In this document: one piece after another, positions 27,601-33,816 of the stretch
Numbering within the stretch: position 1 is the stretch's first letter
Layout of the letters: every line of letters starts with the position of its first letter
Origin: Tellurirhabdus rosea
GTDB taxonomy: Bacteria > Bacteroidota > Bacteroidia > Cytophagales > Spirosomataceae
Reading direction: 5' to 3'
DNA: 64,000 nt
NCBI RefSeq assembly: GCF_026278345.1
Contig: NZ_CP111085.1
Location: forward strand, 3,241,501 to 3,305,500
Made by a program: the position numbers and the translations under genes
Notes under the pieces: generated by a model
The model's input: only the letters and a program-made list of their open reading frames with translations
Databases searched by the model: none
Told to the model about the DNA's origin: nothing

Positions 27601-27654
27601 TGCCAGCAGCAACACGCCCAGAACCGACGCTAGGATGATTCCGGCTTTTTTCAT
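24643..27654 (-). CDS. AsmA-family protein
   Basis: 1,003 residues. One N-terminal membrane segment (GIILASVLGVLLLAAWIIPTF) anchors a long periplasmic chain rich in beta structure, as in AsmA/TamB/YhdP-like bridge proteins that help lipid traffic or outer-membrane homeostasis. The N-terminal DVQFSPENVNISLLRHFPNLSI region and the C-terminal AsmA-like block (LNGLLGQDMMPQLSSLTGEGIVKVLEAQL) are characteristic. The last 80 residues are a charged Ala/Arg/Glu-rich helix (RGEQKRAEAEARARVAADSV), probably coiled coil. It is downstream of the RNA array on the same strand, with about 145 bp between them. Confidence 0.9.
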   Translation of the reverse strand: MKKAGIILASVLGVLLLAAWIIPTFYKDKILARVQREINNRVAADVQFSPENVNISLLRHFPNLSIQTGSLSIAGKAPFVGDTLLSAADLDVSLNLMSVLGGDKLEVKGVHLDRPRILIKRLRNGQANYDIYKPVESTEPQADTTKAAVTVNVEEWSIENGFVRYEDLSLPMKVRLENVQHTGSGSLSADISDLALKTRADRMTVTYANTEYLTDKKLDADMRLHLDLPQAIYTFTDNRITLNDLPLQLAGTVAMPDTNIRLDLTYKADDNSFKNLLSLVPGIYSEQFKDIDADGTVRFDGNVKGIYNARQFPAFVLNMLVQNGRFKYPDLPSSVENIALDVTVSNATDRLDNTVINLKKLAANLGNNPVRGRALVQGLTRSTVDADITAKLNLGELTQLFPIDSLTLRGLYDLNLKAKGLYDKTAGRFPVVNAAMKLQNGYVKSLKFPEPLENVNAVATVTNRTGRIPDTRIDIGDLRLRLAGEPFEVRGWVQNLNDYTYDLAAKGKLDLTKVTRIFPIEGTRLAGLIDADIRTSGKVSDAKAGRYDRLPASGTLAVTNLVYKGDALPQGLTLNSARFDLKPGQLAVPQMRGLLGSSAFTATGSLSNYIPFLLEENEPLRGNLTVKADKFNLNEWMTDSPTSSTATASRSIIEVPANIDFTLKADVDHAQYEAMHLDDLSGTVLVANKAVRMQNVTFNSLGGKFVTNGLYSTTDITKPGFAFDLSIQNAKLQEAFEHLTVVKALMPLAQYMFGDFTSKFQLNGLLGQDMMPQLSSLTGEGIVKVLEAQLRNNPIVDRIIERTKLNELKDSRFKDLLLEAEIDDGHVGFKPFDIKVKDYVINVSGSNGLDGSLNYILKLDVPTGRAGTAFSNAFASLTKQALPAAVDRAKIDLALGGTFKTPQVRFLASSTANQLAQQVAKPLIDEAKQRVQGEVRSRVDSLQARGEQKRAEAEARARVAADSVKAELARRRLEAEQKAKAQLRQEGAKFLDRLRKPVRKDTT

Positions 27655-27724
27655 ACTTCAATGCATGGGTTTGTGTTCTTAAGACAAACATAAGCCGGAA
27701 AAGTTTATTTGCATATAAAAATGT

Positions 27725-27734
27725 GCAACAGGCG
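27725..27734 (-). ncRNA. Remnant 3' half of a sixth Y RNA-like unit
   Basis: On the minus strand the exact 3' signature CGCCTGTTGC recurs here, preceded by GGGCCGTTGCC, but no matching 5' signature (TGCCGTAG) or outer stem partner is found upstream. This looks like a decayed or truncated unit at the distal end of the array. Confidence 0.45.
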
Positions 27735-27802
27735 GGCAACGGCCCAGGCTATGCATAAAGCTTTGGTGAACCGCCCAGCTAAATTCTTCAACAGCAATAA
27801 AA

Positions 27803-27929
27803 TGGTAAGGCGACAGGCGAGTAGGGTTGGTGCTCTACCACTGAGCTACGCCCCCGAGGGAACGGCAGGAGTCGAACCTGCGACCGCCCGGATCCAAGTC
27901 GAAGTAACCCATCTCTACGGCACTTACCA
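27803..27929 (-). ncRNA. Y RNA-like unit E, with a circularly permuted tRNA-like domain
   Basis: Outer stem of 7 bp (TGGTAAG/CTTACCA), then the signature TGCCGTAG on the 5' side and CGCCTGTCGC on the 3' side. The insert reads, on the minus strand: GGGTT helix strand, ACTTCG, a T-arm with 5-bp stem and TTCGACT loop (27865-27881), directly abutting CGTTCCC, a 2-nt turn, GGGGGCG (a 7-bp acceptor-like stem with two G-T pairs), TA, and a D-arm GCTC-AGTGGTA-GAGC, then AACCC pairing back to GGGTT. This is exact tRNA geometry opened at the anticodon and closed at the acceptor end. tRNA mimicry is established for bacterial YrlA RNAs; its assignment here is from structure alone. Confidence 0.8.
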
Positions 27930-27936
27930 GTAAGGC

Positions 27937-28010
27937 AGTGAGGCAATAGTTGAAAAGAGTCGGAGTCAAGTCAAAATTGGTCGATGAACCTCTTTTCTAC
28001 GGCACTCACT
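27937..28010 (-). ncRNA. Y RNA-like unit D, minimal insert
   Basis: Outer stem AGTGAG/CTCACT (6 bp, perfect), 5' signature TGCCGTAG, 3' side CAACTATTGC, upper stem AAAAGAG/CTCTTTT (7 bp, perfect). Only 30 nt are enclosed, with a small GGT/ACC hairpin and no T-loop. At 74 nt this is the shortest unit and lacks a tRNA-like effector domain, so it may bind the TROVE protein without recruiting a partner. Confidence 0.75.
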
Positions 28011-28018
28011 AATGTTTC

Positions 28019-28144
28019 GACAAGGCAACAGGCGCACAGCGTGAAATGCTTGAGCTACGACAGGAGACCCGTCGACGGGATTTGAACCCGCACCATCCTA
28101 ACAAGGGTGCTCTACCGAAGGAACGCTGCGCTACGGCACTTGTC
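28019..28144 (-). ncRNA. Y RNA-like unit C, permuted tRNA-like domain with shortened D-arm
   Basis: Outer stem GACAAG/CTTGTC (6 bp), signatures TGCCGTAG and CGCCTGTTGC, upper stem CGCAGCG/CGCTGTG (7 bp, one G-T). Inside are a GCACC/GGTGC hairpin and a T-arm with TTCAAAT loop (28075-28091). The T-arm directly abuts CGACGGG-TCT-CCTGTCG (7-bp acceptor-like stem, one G-T), followed by TA and GCTC. The order T-arm, closed acceptor, TA, D-stem repeats that of unit E with wholly different stem sequences, so the permuted fold is under selection and not a chance similarity. Confidence 0.8.
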
Positions 28145-28153
28145 AATAAGATT

Positions 28154-28243
28154 AACAGGGCAACGGGCAAAGAGCAGTTGGGATTCGAACCCAGGCCTTT
28201 CGGCCTTCATCCAGCGAAGTATTGCTCTTCTACGGCACCTGCT
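28154..28243 (-). ncRNA. Y RNA-like unit B, three-hairpin insert with T-arm
   Basis: Outer stem AGCAGG/CCTGTT (6 bp, one G-T), signatures TGCCGTAG and TGCCCGTTGC, upper stem AAGAGCA/TGCTCTT (7 bp, perfect). The insert starts ATACTTCG as in unit A, forms CTTC-GCTGGAT-GAAG (a 7-nt anticodon-like loop), GGCC-GAAA-GGCC, and a T-arm TGGG-TTCGAAT-CCCA (28179-28193). No acceptor-like stem is present, so the mimic is reduced. Confidence 0.78.
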
Positions 28244-28249
28244 TTTGGC

Positions 28250-28381
28250 AACAGGAGTAACAGGCGGGACGGAGCGGGGCACCGCAATGCCGGATTCGAA
28301 CCGGATAGCCTTGTTTTTGGCAAAACTGCGCTATTCCTCCCCTAAGAGCTGCGAAGTATTCCGTCCCTACGACATCCTGTT
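28250..28381 (-). ncRNA. Y RNA-like unit A, nearest the TROVE gene
   Basis: Outer stem AACAGGA/TCCTGTT (7 bp), 5' signature TGTCGTAG and 3' side CGCCTGTTAC. Relative to the other units a C to T change on the 5' strand is matched by a G to A change on the 3' strand, a compensatory pair inside the conserved motif. Upper stem GGGACGG/CCGTCCC. The insert holds ATACTTCG, a T-arm CCGG-TTCGAAT-CCGG (28290-28304) and a GCGG/CCGC hairpin after it. It begins 51 nt past the TROVE stop codon, so the array is probably co-transcribed with that gene. Confidence 0.8.
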
Positions 28382-28413
28382 TATACTTTGCGGAATGGCA
28401 CTCCTTCATGCGT

Positions 28414-28436
28414 CGCGGAGTATCACTCCGCGTTAC
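28414..28436. repeat. REP-like hairpin overlapping the TROVE stop codon
   Basis: CGCGGAGT-ATC-ACTCCGCG gives an 8-bp stem with a 3-nt loop, followed by GTTAC. A near relative (CGCGGAATAGCATTCCGC then TTTAC) lies at 30057-30079 on the other side of the TROVE gene in the same orientation, and a weaker third copy at about 28390-28404. Confidence 0.7.
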
Positions 28437-29962
28437 AGGGTAATCGCTTCAATTTTCGCCAGCGAGATCTCGCCATCCTCCAGCGCCTGCAACACATCGA
28501 ATACTTTGTCGGACCAGCCCGCCAGCAGGTAGACGTCATTCGCTTCCACCCGGAGCGGCGCTTGACCGTATCCCGCCAGATCGAACAGGTAGAGGCGGGC
28601 ACTCGGCGCTAACTGCTTATACGCCGCCCATTTGGCCCTGAGCGTGTTCGCCTGGAAGGCGTTGTTCGTATAACTATCCCATAACTGGGTGTCCGTAAAC
28701 AGCATGATCTTATCGGCCACGTACTTCCGGCGAATCAGGTCGTCAATTACCAGATAGCCGTTGGTCGAGTAGCCAACCTCGCCCTCCCGGCGGTAGAATT
28801 CCTGCACGTTGGCCAGAACATTCCGGCCCGGTAGCTGTACGGTTTTCCAGCGGTCGCCGAACATGCCGCACACCACATTCCTGCATTTGGCCTGTAACAG
28901 CATTCCCAGCAATAGGCCAATGTCGTACAGCAAGACCTTGCTTTTGGCCGAAACCGGCTGCTGCATCGACCCCGACACGTCGCAGGCAATGACGACCCGC
29001 GTATCGGCCGAGAAACCGCGCAGGTTTGCCACGCTGTACCGCAGGGCGTCTTCCAACGCATCCTGAATCATGGCTACATAGCCAGATTTTATATCACGGA
29101 TTTCGCGATAGGCGGCCAGAAAGCGGAACGGCAACTGCTTCGAACGGCGGACGGCCTCCGCATCGCTCAGGAAATCACAAACACGCTGCATTGTCGCCGG
29201 ACCTACGCCCGCTTCGAGCATGTTCCGCAGGTTGCGCAGCGTTGCCATGTAGCCCAGTCGGCGGCTCGCCACGAGGTCTTCCCATTTTGCCCGGAACGCC
29301 GCCTGCTTTTCCTTTTCGCTGGCGAATGTCTGCTGTCCAAGGGCGCTTAATTCGGTTTCCCAGGTGTAGGGTGTTTCCAGCGTGTCGGTGACAATTTTGT
29401 TATAGATGGCCTGCTGCGCTTCGTCCTTCGCCTTCGGGTGTACCAGAAACAGCGCGTCGCGGAGCTTCACCTGCGCGTCGCGGTTGTATTTGGCAAACTG
29501 GTACTCGTCGAACCTGTTGAACGCGGCTCCCAGTCCTTTTTGTACCTGCTTCGACAGTCCACCCAGCTTTTTGGCGCCTTTGCGTTCGTTGGTCAGTTGG
29601 TAGTAAGCCAGCAGTTCGGTGATTTCGTCCGGGCGCTGCACCACGCGGGCCACCGTGCGGCTCACGAGGCTATCGCCGTTATGGCGCTTCGCCAGTTCGC
29701 CGGTTAATACGACCGGAGCCGAGCGGAGGTATAACTGCTCACGAACGTAGACGGCCAGTTTAGCCACAAAGGCCGGGCTTACCTTTCCGACCAGCGTCCG
29801 AATGCGGTTCAGGCGGTCGTCGGCTTTCTCGTAGAACGAATCGGCAAGCATCGTGGTCGCCACGGCCGAGTATAGTTCCAGTTCCGGCGTCAGCACATAG
29901 GCTTTGGCACCTTCGTAGTTCACTGTTTCGGATTTTTTGCTGGTAAAAAGATTAAACTTCAT
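28433..29962 (-). CDS. rsr: TROVE/VWA domain protein (bacterial Ro60, Rsr)
   Basis: 509 residues from MKFNLFTSKKSETVNYEGAK; the ATG 33 bp upstream adds unconserved sequence. Residues 1 to about 315 form the TROVE HEAT-repeat ring (YAVLTPELELYSAVATTML-like opening, DALFLVHPKAKD, the N-terminal half that in Ro60 binds single-stranded RNA ends). From about residue 320 a von Willebrand A domain follows with an intact metal-binding motif DVSGSM. Length and order match Deinococcus Rsr and animal Ro60. Ro proteins bind Y RNAs and misfolded or damaged RNA and work with nucleases such as PNPase. Five Y RNA-like units follow on the same strand, and a WYL regulator diverges upstream. RtcB/RtcA, often linked elsewhere, are not in the window. 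Confidence 0.93.
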   Translation of the reverse strand: MKFNLFTSKKSETVNYEGAKAYVLTPELELYSAVATTMLADSFYEKADDRLNRIRTLVGKVSPAFVAKLAVYVREQLYLRSAPVVLTGELAKRHNGDSLVSRTVARVVQRPDEITELLAYYQLTNERKGAKKLGGLSKQVQKGLGAAFNRFDEYQFAKYNRDAQVKLRDALFLVHPKAKDEAQQAIYNKIVTDTLETPYTWETELSALGQQTFASEKEKQAAFRAKWEDLVASRRLGYMATLRNLRNMLEAGVGPATMQRVCDFLSDAEAVRRSKQLPFRFLAAYREIRDIKSGYVAMIQDALEDALRYSVANLRGFSADTRVVIACDVSGSMQQPVSAKSKVLLYDIGLLLGMLLQAKCRNVVCGMFGDRWKTVQLPGRNVLANVQEFYRREGEVGYSTNGYLVIDDLIRRKYVADKIMLFTDTQLWDSYTNNAFQANTLRAKWAAYKQLAPSARLYLFDLAGYGQAPLRVEANDVYLLAGWSDKVFDVLQALEDGEISLAKIEAITL

Positions 29963-29964
29963 AG

Positions 29965-30034
29965 CCTTTGTCGGTTGTGGTCTCAAACTTGACATGACAA
30001 AGGTTGTGGCCTTCTGCGCAGCCTTTTTGCGCAG
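29965..30034. promoter_or_regulatory. Palindrome-rich divergent promoter region between the TROVE gene and the WYL regulator
   Basis: Contains a perfect 8-bp inverted repeat (CCTTTGTC at 29965-29972, GACAAAGG at 29996-30003), a direct repeat GGTTGTGG (29973-29980 and 30002-30009) and a second perfect 7-bp inverted repeat CTGCGCA/TGCGCAG (30014-30034). Placement between divergent genes suggests operators for the WYL protein. One of these could instead be a transcript hairpin. Confidence 0.55.
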
Positions 30035-30056
30035 GTAAAAAATATTTTATTTTTCA

Positions 30057-30079
30057 CGCGGAATAGCATTCCGCTTTAC
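30057..30079. repeat. REP-like hairpin just upstream of the WYL regulator
   Basis: CGCGGAATAGCATTCCGCTTTAC: 7-bp stem GCGGAAT/ATTCCGC, loop AGC, ending 4 bp before the ATG at 30083. It is a sequence relative of the hairpin at 28414-28436, so the two bracket the TROVE gene. Confidence 0.7.
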
Positions 30080-30082
30080 GAT

Positions 30083-31165
30083 ATGCCCGCTAACCGCCTT
30101 GCCCTGATTCGCTACAAAGCATTGGATGAATGCCTGCGCAACCGCTACCGCCGCTGGACGCTCGAAGACCTGATGGACAAGGTATCGGACGTTCTGTATG
30201 AATTTGAGGGAATTGACAAAGGAATCAGTCGGCGCACCATTCAGGCCGATTTGCAGATGATGCGGAGCGACAAACTGGGTTACAATGCGCCCATCATCGT
30301 GGTTGACAGGAAATATTACCAGTACGAAGACCCCACGTACAGCATCACGCAGATCCCGCTTTCGGCCCAGGACTTAAGCCGCATGAGCGAGGCGGTAGCC
30401 GTTTTGAAGCAATTCAAGGGTTTTTCGCACTTCAATCAGTTGACGGAAGTAGTACAGAAGCTGGAAGACCATGTCTACGCCGCCGCCCACGCCCAGCCTG
30501 CGGTCATTGATTTTGAGAAAAATGAAAACCTGCGCGGACTAAATTACCTTGACGTGCTGTATCAGGCCGTCATTCATCGGAAAGCCCTGCTTCTGACGTA
30601 CCAGTCCTTCCGGGCGCGGGCTCCGCAGCAAATTGTCTTTCATATCTGGTGGCTGAAAGAGTTCCGGAACCGCTGGTTTGCGGTGGGTATTTCAGAGAAA
30701 GGCCCTACTGTGCTGCACCTGGCACTCGACCGGATGCTGGACGTGCAGCCCACCGACGCCGAGTACCGCCCCAACGAAAACTACAATCCCGAAACGTTTT
30801 ACCGGGATGTCATCGGGGTAACGGTCGGGATGACATCCCGGCCCATGCACGTCCGGATTCTGGTCAATCCGGAAAATGCACCCTACGTCGAGACGAAGCC
30901 GCTGCATGCATCCCAAAAGGTGCTCGAACGCCGGGCGGAAGGTATGGTGATTGGGCTCTTTGTGCAGTTGAATATGGAACTGGAGAAAGAGATACTCGGC
31001 TATGGCGAGGGAATGACCGTACTGGCTCCCGAACGTCTGCGCAGGCGCCTGAAGGACCGGCTGGCTTCGGCGGTGGTCAACTACGCGGTGTTGCCGCAGC
31101 CCGATGCCACGGCAACACCGCCCGGACTTATATCCCAATTACCAGCTTCTCAATCAGCAGAATGA
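30083..31165 (+). CDS. WYL-domain transcriptional regulator
   Basis: 360 residues. The N-terminal 85 residues hold a winged helix-turn-helix ([33 protein letters not shown]). A WYL domain follows at about residues 155-235 ([36 protein letters not shown]; the WYL motif itself is [13 protein letters not shown]) and the WCX extension covers the C-terminus. WYL domains sense nucleic-acid or nucleotide ligands and often control DNA-damage, defence or RNA-repair loci. Divergence from the TROVE gene makes control of that gene and its RNA array the simplest reading. The 3' end overlaps the convergent gmhA-like gene by 38 bp. Confidence 0.9.
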   Translation: MPANRLALIRYKALDECLRNRYRRWTLEDLMDKVSDVLYEFEGIDKGISRRTIQADLQMMRSDKLGYNAPIIVVDRKYYQYEDPTYSITQIPLSAQDLSRMSEAVAVLKQFKGFSHFNQLTEVVQKLEDHVYAAAHAQPAVIDFEKNENLRGLNYLDVLYQAVIHRKALLLTYQSFRARAPQQIVFHIWWLKEFRNRWFAVGISEKGPTVLHLALDRMLDVQPTDAEYRPNENYNPETFYRDVIGVTVGMTSRPMHVRILVNPENAPYVETKPLHASQKVLERRAEGMVIGLFVQLNMELEKEILGYGEGMTVLAPERLRRRLKDRLASAVVNYAVLPQPDATATPPGLISQLPASQSAE

Positions 31166-31709
31166 ACAGGTGAATCACCTTGATGTGAACCTCCTGCACG
31201 CGGTCGGCGTAGCCGAAATGCGGCACGCGCACCTCTACGTCGGCGGTTCCGGCGAGCTTGCCGCCGTCTTTGCCCGTCAGCAGCACGACTTTCATCCCTT
31301 GTTCGCGGGCGGCTTCCACGGCGCGGATGACATTGACCGAATTTCCGCTGGTACTGATGCCGAGCAGCACATCCCCGGCATTGCCCAGCCCTTCGATAAA
31401 GCGGGAAAAGATGAAGTCAAAGCCGTAGTCGTTGCCGACGCAGGTGATGTGGCTCGTGTCGGAAATGGCGATGGCCGCCAGCGAGCGGCGTTCGCCCCGG
31501 TAGCGGCCGGACAATTCTTCGGCAAAGTGCATGGCGTCGCAGTGGGAACCGCCGTTGCCGCAGGAAATGATTTTATTGCCGTTTTGCAGGGCTTCGGCCA
31601 TCAGTTGGGCCGCCGCCTCGATGTCTGCAAGATTTTTTTCGTCGGAAAGAAAAGCGTCCAGCACCGACCGCGCTTCGGTCAATTCCTGGCGAATGATGGA
31701 ATGGAGCAT
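31128..31709 (-). CDS. gmhA: D-sedoheptulose 7-phosphate isomerase (phosphoheptose isomerase)
   Basis: 193 residues, the usual length. SIS-domain features: [24 protein letters not shown] near residue 50, the phosphate-binding [16 protein letters not shown], and catalytic-type residues in [17 protein letters not shown]. The enzyme turns sedoheptulose 7-phosphate into heptose 7-phosphate for lipopolysaccharide or S-layer glycans. No hldE or other heptose genes are next to it. It overlaps the WYL gene tail-to-tail and is preceded by a long palindrome that separates it from the Wzi-like gene. Confidence 0.95.
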   Translation of the reverse strand: MLHSIIRQELTEARSVLDAFLSDEKNLADIEAAAQLMAEALQNGNKIISCGNGGSHCDAMHFAEELSGRYRGERRSLAAIAISDTSHITCVGNDYGFDFIFSRFIEGLGNAGDVLLGISTSGNSVNVIRAVEAAREQGMKVVLLTGKDGGKLAGTADVEVRVPHFGYADRVQEVHIKVIHLFILLIEKLVIGI

Positions 31710-31850
31710 AAGTAAGTCAACAAAGTCGTAAGCGGTCCGCCGCTGCGGTCAATTAGTCGTAAGTCGTAAGTGGCTCCGCCAGTATTGAGTTGAGGCAAAG
31801 TACCGCAGCGGCGGACCGCTTACGACTTACGACTTACACTTACCACTTTT
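31710..31850. repeat. Intergenic long palindrome (copy 7)
   Basis: Perfect 25-bp stem between 31725-31749 and 31802-31826 (starts GTCGTAAGCGGTCCGCCGCT). Outer and inner flanks repeat GTAAGTC/GTCGTAAG on the left and GACTTAC/CGACTTAC on the right. The centre holds GGCTCCGCC and TTGAGGCAAAG. The GTCGTAAG heptamer arms are shared with copies at 34462 and 55421. Confidence 0.88.
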
Positions 31851-31877
31851 TTACAAAGAAACACAAAACCCCGTACA

Positions 31878-33662
31878 CTAAAGAATCATGCTTTTATACG
31901 GCATGTTCCAGCGGAGGGCGATTGAGGTGAGGGCGGAACTGTACCGGAGGCGACTTAACTGGCTGTCGCTCACGCGGAAGTTCTGGCGGAAGTCGATGAA
32001 AATGTTGTGCTTCGGCATGAACGTAAGCCGCAGGTCTCCGTAGGAAATAATTGTTTCGCGGCCCTGCGTGATGTAGTTGCCCTTGTCGCGAAAGCGGGTA
32101 TCGTAGCTCAGCAGCAGGTTGCCGCCGTAGTTGCGGCTCGGCGGGTCGGCCCCGTACCGCATCACGCCAAAAATCCCCGTTACGGTCCAGCGACTGTAGG
32201 GCTGGTAGTTGATGATGCCCAGTCCTTCCACAAAATTAGCGCCCAGCGGGTGAGCAAGCGGCTGGTTGTAATGGACATAATTGGTCTGCCCCGAGCGGTG
32301 GGCGTAGGTGTAGGGCCGGGCCATGTTGAACTCGCCCTGCACATCCAGATTCGGAATGCCGAACGCATCGATGTATTTCAGCCCGGCCTGAAGGGCAAAC
32401 TTATTGGTCCAGGAACCTTCGCCCGCGCGGATGTCCTTAATCAGAAATTCGTCCAGCATGAACTGGCCGTAGACCAGAAAATGCCGCAGAAAATTGACCT
32501 TGTAATCGATTCCCATCAGGGCGTTGTCGGCGCTGTTCTGGTACGATTCGAGGAAGCGGTAAAGAATGATCGGATTCAGGTAGTTCAGTTCCAGATGGTC
32601 GCGGCTGTGCACAACCGCCTCGAACACGCCCACGTTCACATGCCGACCCAGGTTGATGCTGAGGTGGTGCATGGCCGCGTATTTCTTGATAAACGGCTCG
32701 GTCGGGTTGACAGGCACCTGCGTATTCTGTAGTTCGGTGTACAGGTTGGTGTACTGGAAACGGCCCAGGCGCGTCGTGAACTTCAGGAACAGGTGCGGGG
32801 CGCTGTTGTCCGACAGAAAAAGCGACCGGATGCCGTTGCCGATGAAATTCTTGTCGTGCCCAAACTGAATGTTGATGACCTTCAGGGCGTTGAAGGTGAT
32901 GTAGCCGCGGGCGGCGATGTAATCGGCTCCCAGAAGTCCGCCGGAACTGTACTCCTTCGCCAGCCCTTCGCCGGGAGCGAGCGTAATGCCCGAGCCCAGC
33001 CCGTAGGTGTTGCGGTATTCGTTGTAATAACTGGGAAAAATGGCCTGATTGTCCGAGAGGAAAGTGTAAAAGCCCAGCCGTTTGCGGATGCTTCCCCGGA
33101 TTTCGATACCCCGTGAGTTCAGAAACGGATTCTGGCGGACGGAAGACGGCTGAAACTCCGAGCGGTTGTTGAGCGTCTCGAAGCCGTAGCCAAACGAAAC
33201 GGCCGGACTCACGTGAATGTCCACGTCCTCGTTCTCGAAATAGTATAAATCGCTTTTTTTGCGGTAAAGGACTTTGGCCAGCGGGCGGCGGCTGTCGCCG
33301 GTTGGGGAGTAATCCAGACCCAGCCGGTTCAGCTGGAAGAAAGCGGGCGAGGCCGAATCGCGGGCGCTGGCCGAAAGCCATTCCCAGCTGTCGTCGCGCA
33401 GGTACTGGAGGTTGAAGCGGTCGGCAGTGGAAAGCCGAACGAGCGAATCACCCATCAGGCTGTCTGTCAATTGGATAATCTGGTGACGGTTGTACGGCTT
33501 GAACGAACTGTGAAAACCGTCGGCCCAGCGGCCCAGTTTGATTTCATACCGATCAATCAGCCGGTACGAATCCGGATTCAGGGGAACGGTAGGGCTCTGC
33601 GCCTTTACCAGCCCTGATAGTGCACAAGTTACGAGTGTTAATACAGTAGAGAAGTTTCTCAT
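31878..33662 (-). CDS. Capsule assembly Wzi-family outer-membrane protein
   Basis: 594 residues with a signal peptide (MRNFSTVLTLVTCALSGLVKA). After a helical N-terminal region the chain alternates strands typical of a large outer-membrane barrel. The block INIQFGHDKNFIGNGIRSLFLSDNSAP followed by LNYLNPIILYRFLES is characteristic of Bacteroidota Wzi-like proteins. In E. coli Wzi is a surface lectin that holds capsule polysaccharide; in this phylum the role is inferred. It is single between palindromes, near gmhA. Confidence 0.82.
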   Translation of the reverse strand: MRNFSTVLTLVTCALSGLVKAQSPTVPLNPDSYRLIDRYEIKLGRWADGFHSSFKPYNRHQIIQLTDSLMGDSLVRLSTADRFNLQYLRDDSWEWLSASARDSASPAFFQLNRLGLDYSPTGDSRRPLAKVLYRKKSDLYYFENEDVDIHVSPAVSFGYGFETLNNRSEFQPSSVRQNPFLNSRGIEIRGSIRKRLGFYTFLSDNQAIFPSYYNEYRNTYGLGSGITLAPGEGLAKEYSSGGLLGADYIAARGYITFNALKVINIQFGHDKNFIGNGIRSLFLSDNSAPHLFLKFTTRLGRFQYTNLYTELQNTQVPVNPTEPFIKKYAAMHHLSINLGRHVNVGVFEAVVHSRDHLELNYLNPIILYRFLESYQNSADNALMGIDYKVNFLRHFLVYGQFMLDEFLIKDIRAGEGSWTNKFALQAGLKYIDAFGIPNLDVQGEFNMARPYTYAHRSGQTNYVHYNQPLAHPLGANFVEGLGIINYQPYSRWTVTGIFGVMRYGADPPSRNYGGNLLLSYDTRFRDKGNYITQGRETIISYGDLRLTFMPKHNIFIDFRQNFRVSDSQLSRLRYSSALTSIALRWNMPYKSMIL

Positions 33663-33816
33663 ACATTCATGTTGTGGACTAATTTACAGAGCTTTAGCTA
33701 AGTAAATAGTAACCGAAAATTACATATTCCGTTTGGAATATCTTTCACTGCGGTTAAATTACCGGCAAAAATTGCAATTTCCTCCAAAACGCGGCCCGGT
33801 GCTGCCAACCGACTTC

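Noticed and set aside
25372-27633. 753-codon frame antisense to the AsmA-like gene, and a 656-codon frame antisense to otsAB at 10644-12614
   Set aside because: Both are shadows of strongly supported genes on the other strand.
27840-28310. tRNA genes suggested by TTCGAAT/TTCAAAT T-arms and a GTAGCTCAGTGGTAGAGC D-arm
   Set aside because: The arms occur in permuted order (T-arm before D-arm), no unit has a normal anticodon arm with free acceptor ends, and all lie inside the repeated Y RNA-like stems. They are tRNA-like domains, not tRNAs.
27709-28532. Short open frames of 74-141 codons on the plus strand through the RNA array
   Set aside because: They are antisense to structured RNA units, lack ribosome sites and show no protein-like composition.
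28433-31709. A complete RNA-repair operon with RtcB ligase
   Set aside because: No rtcB, rtcA or archease gene is found near the TROVE gene or anywhere in the window; gmhA next to the WYL gene is a sugar isomerase and simply convergent.
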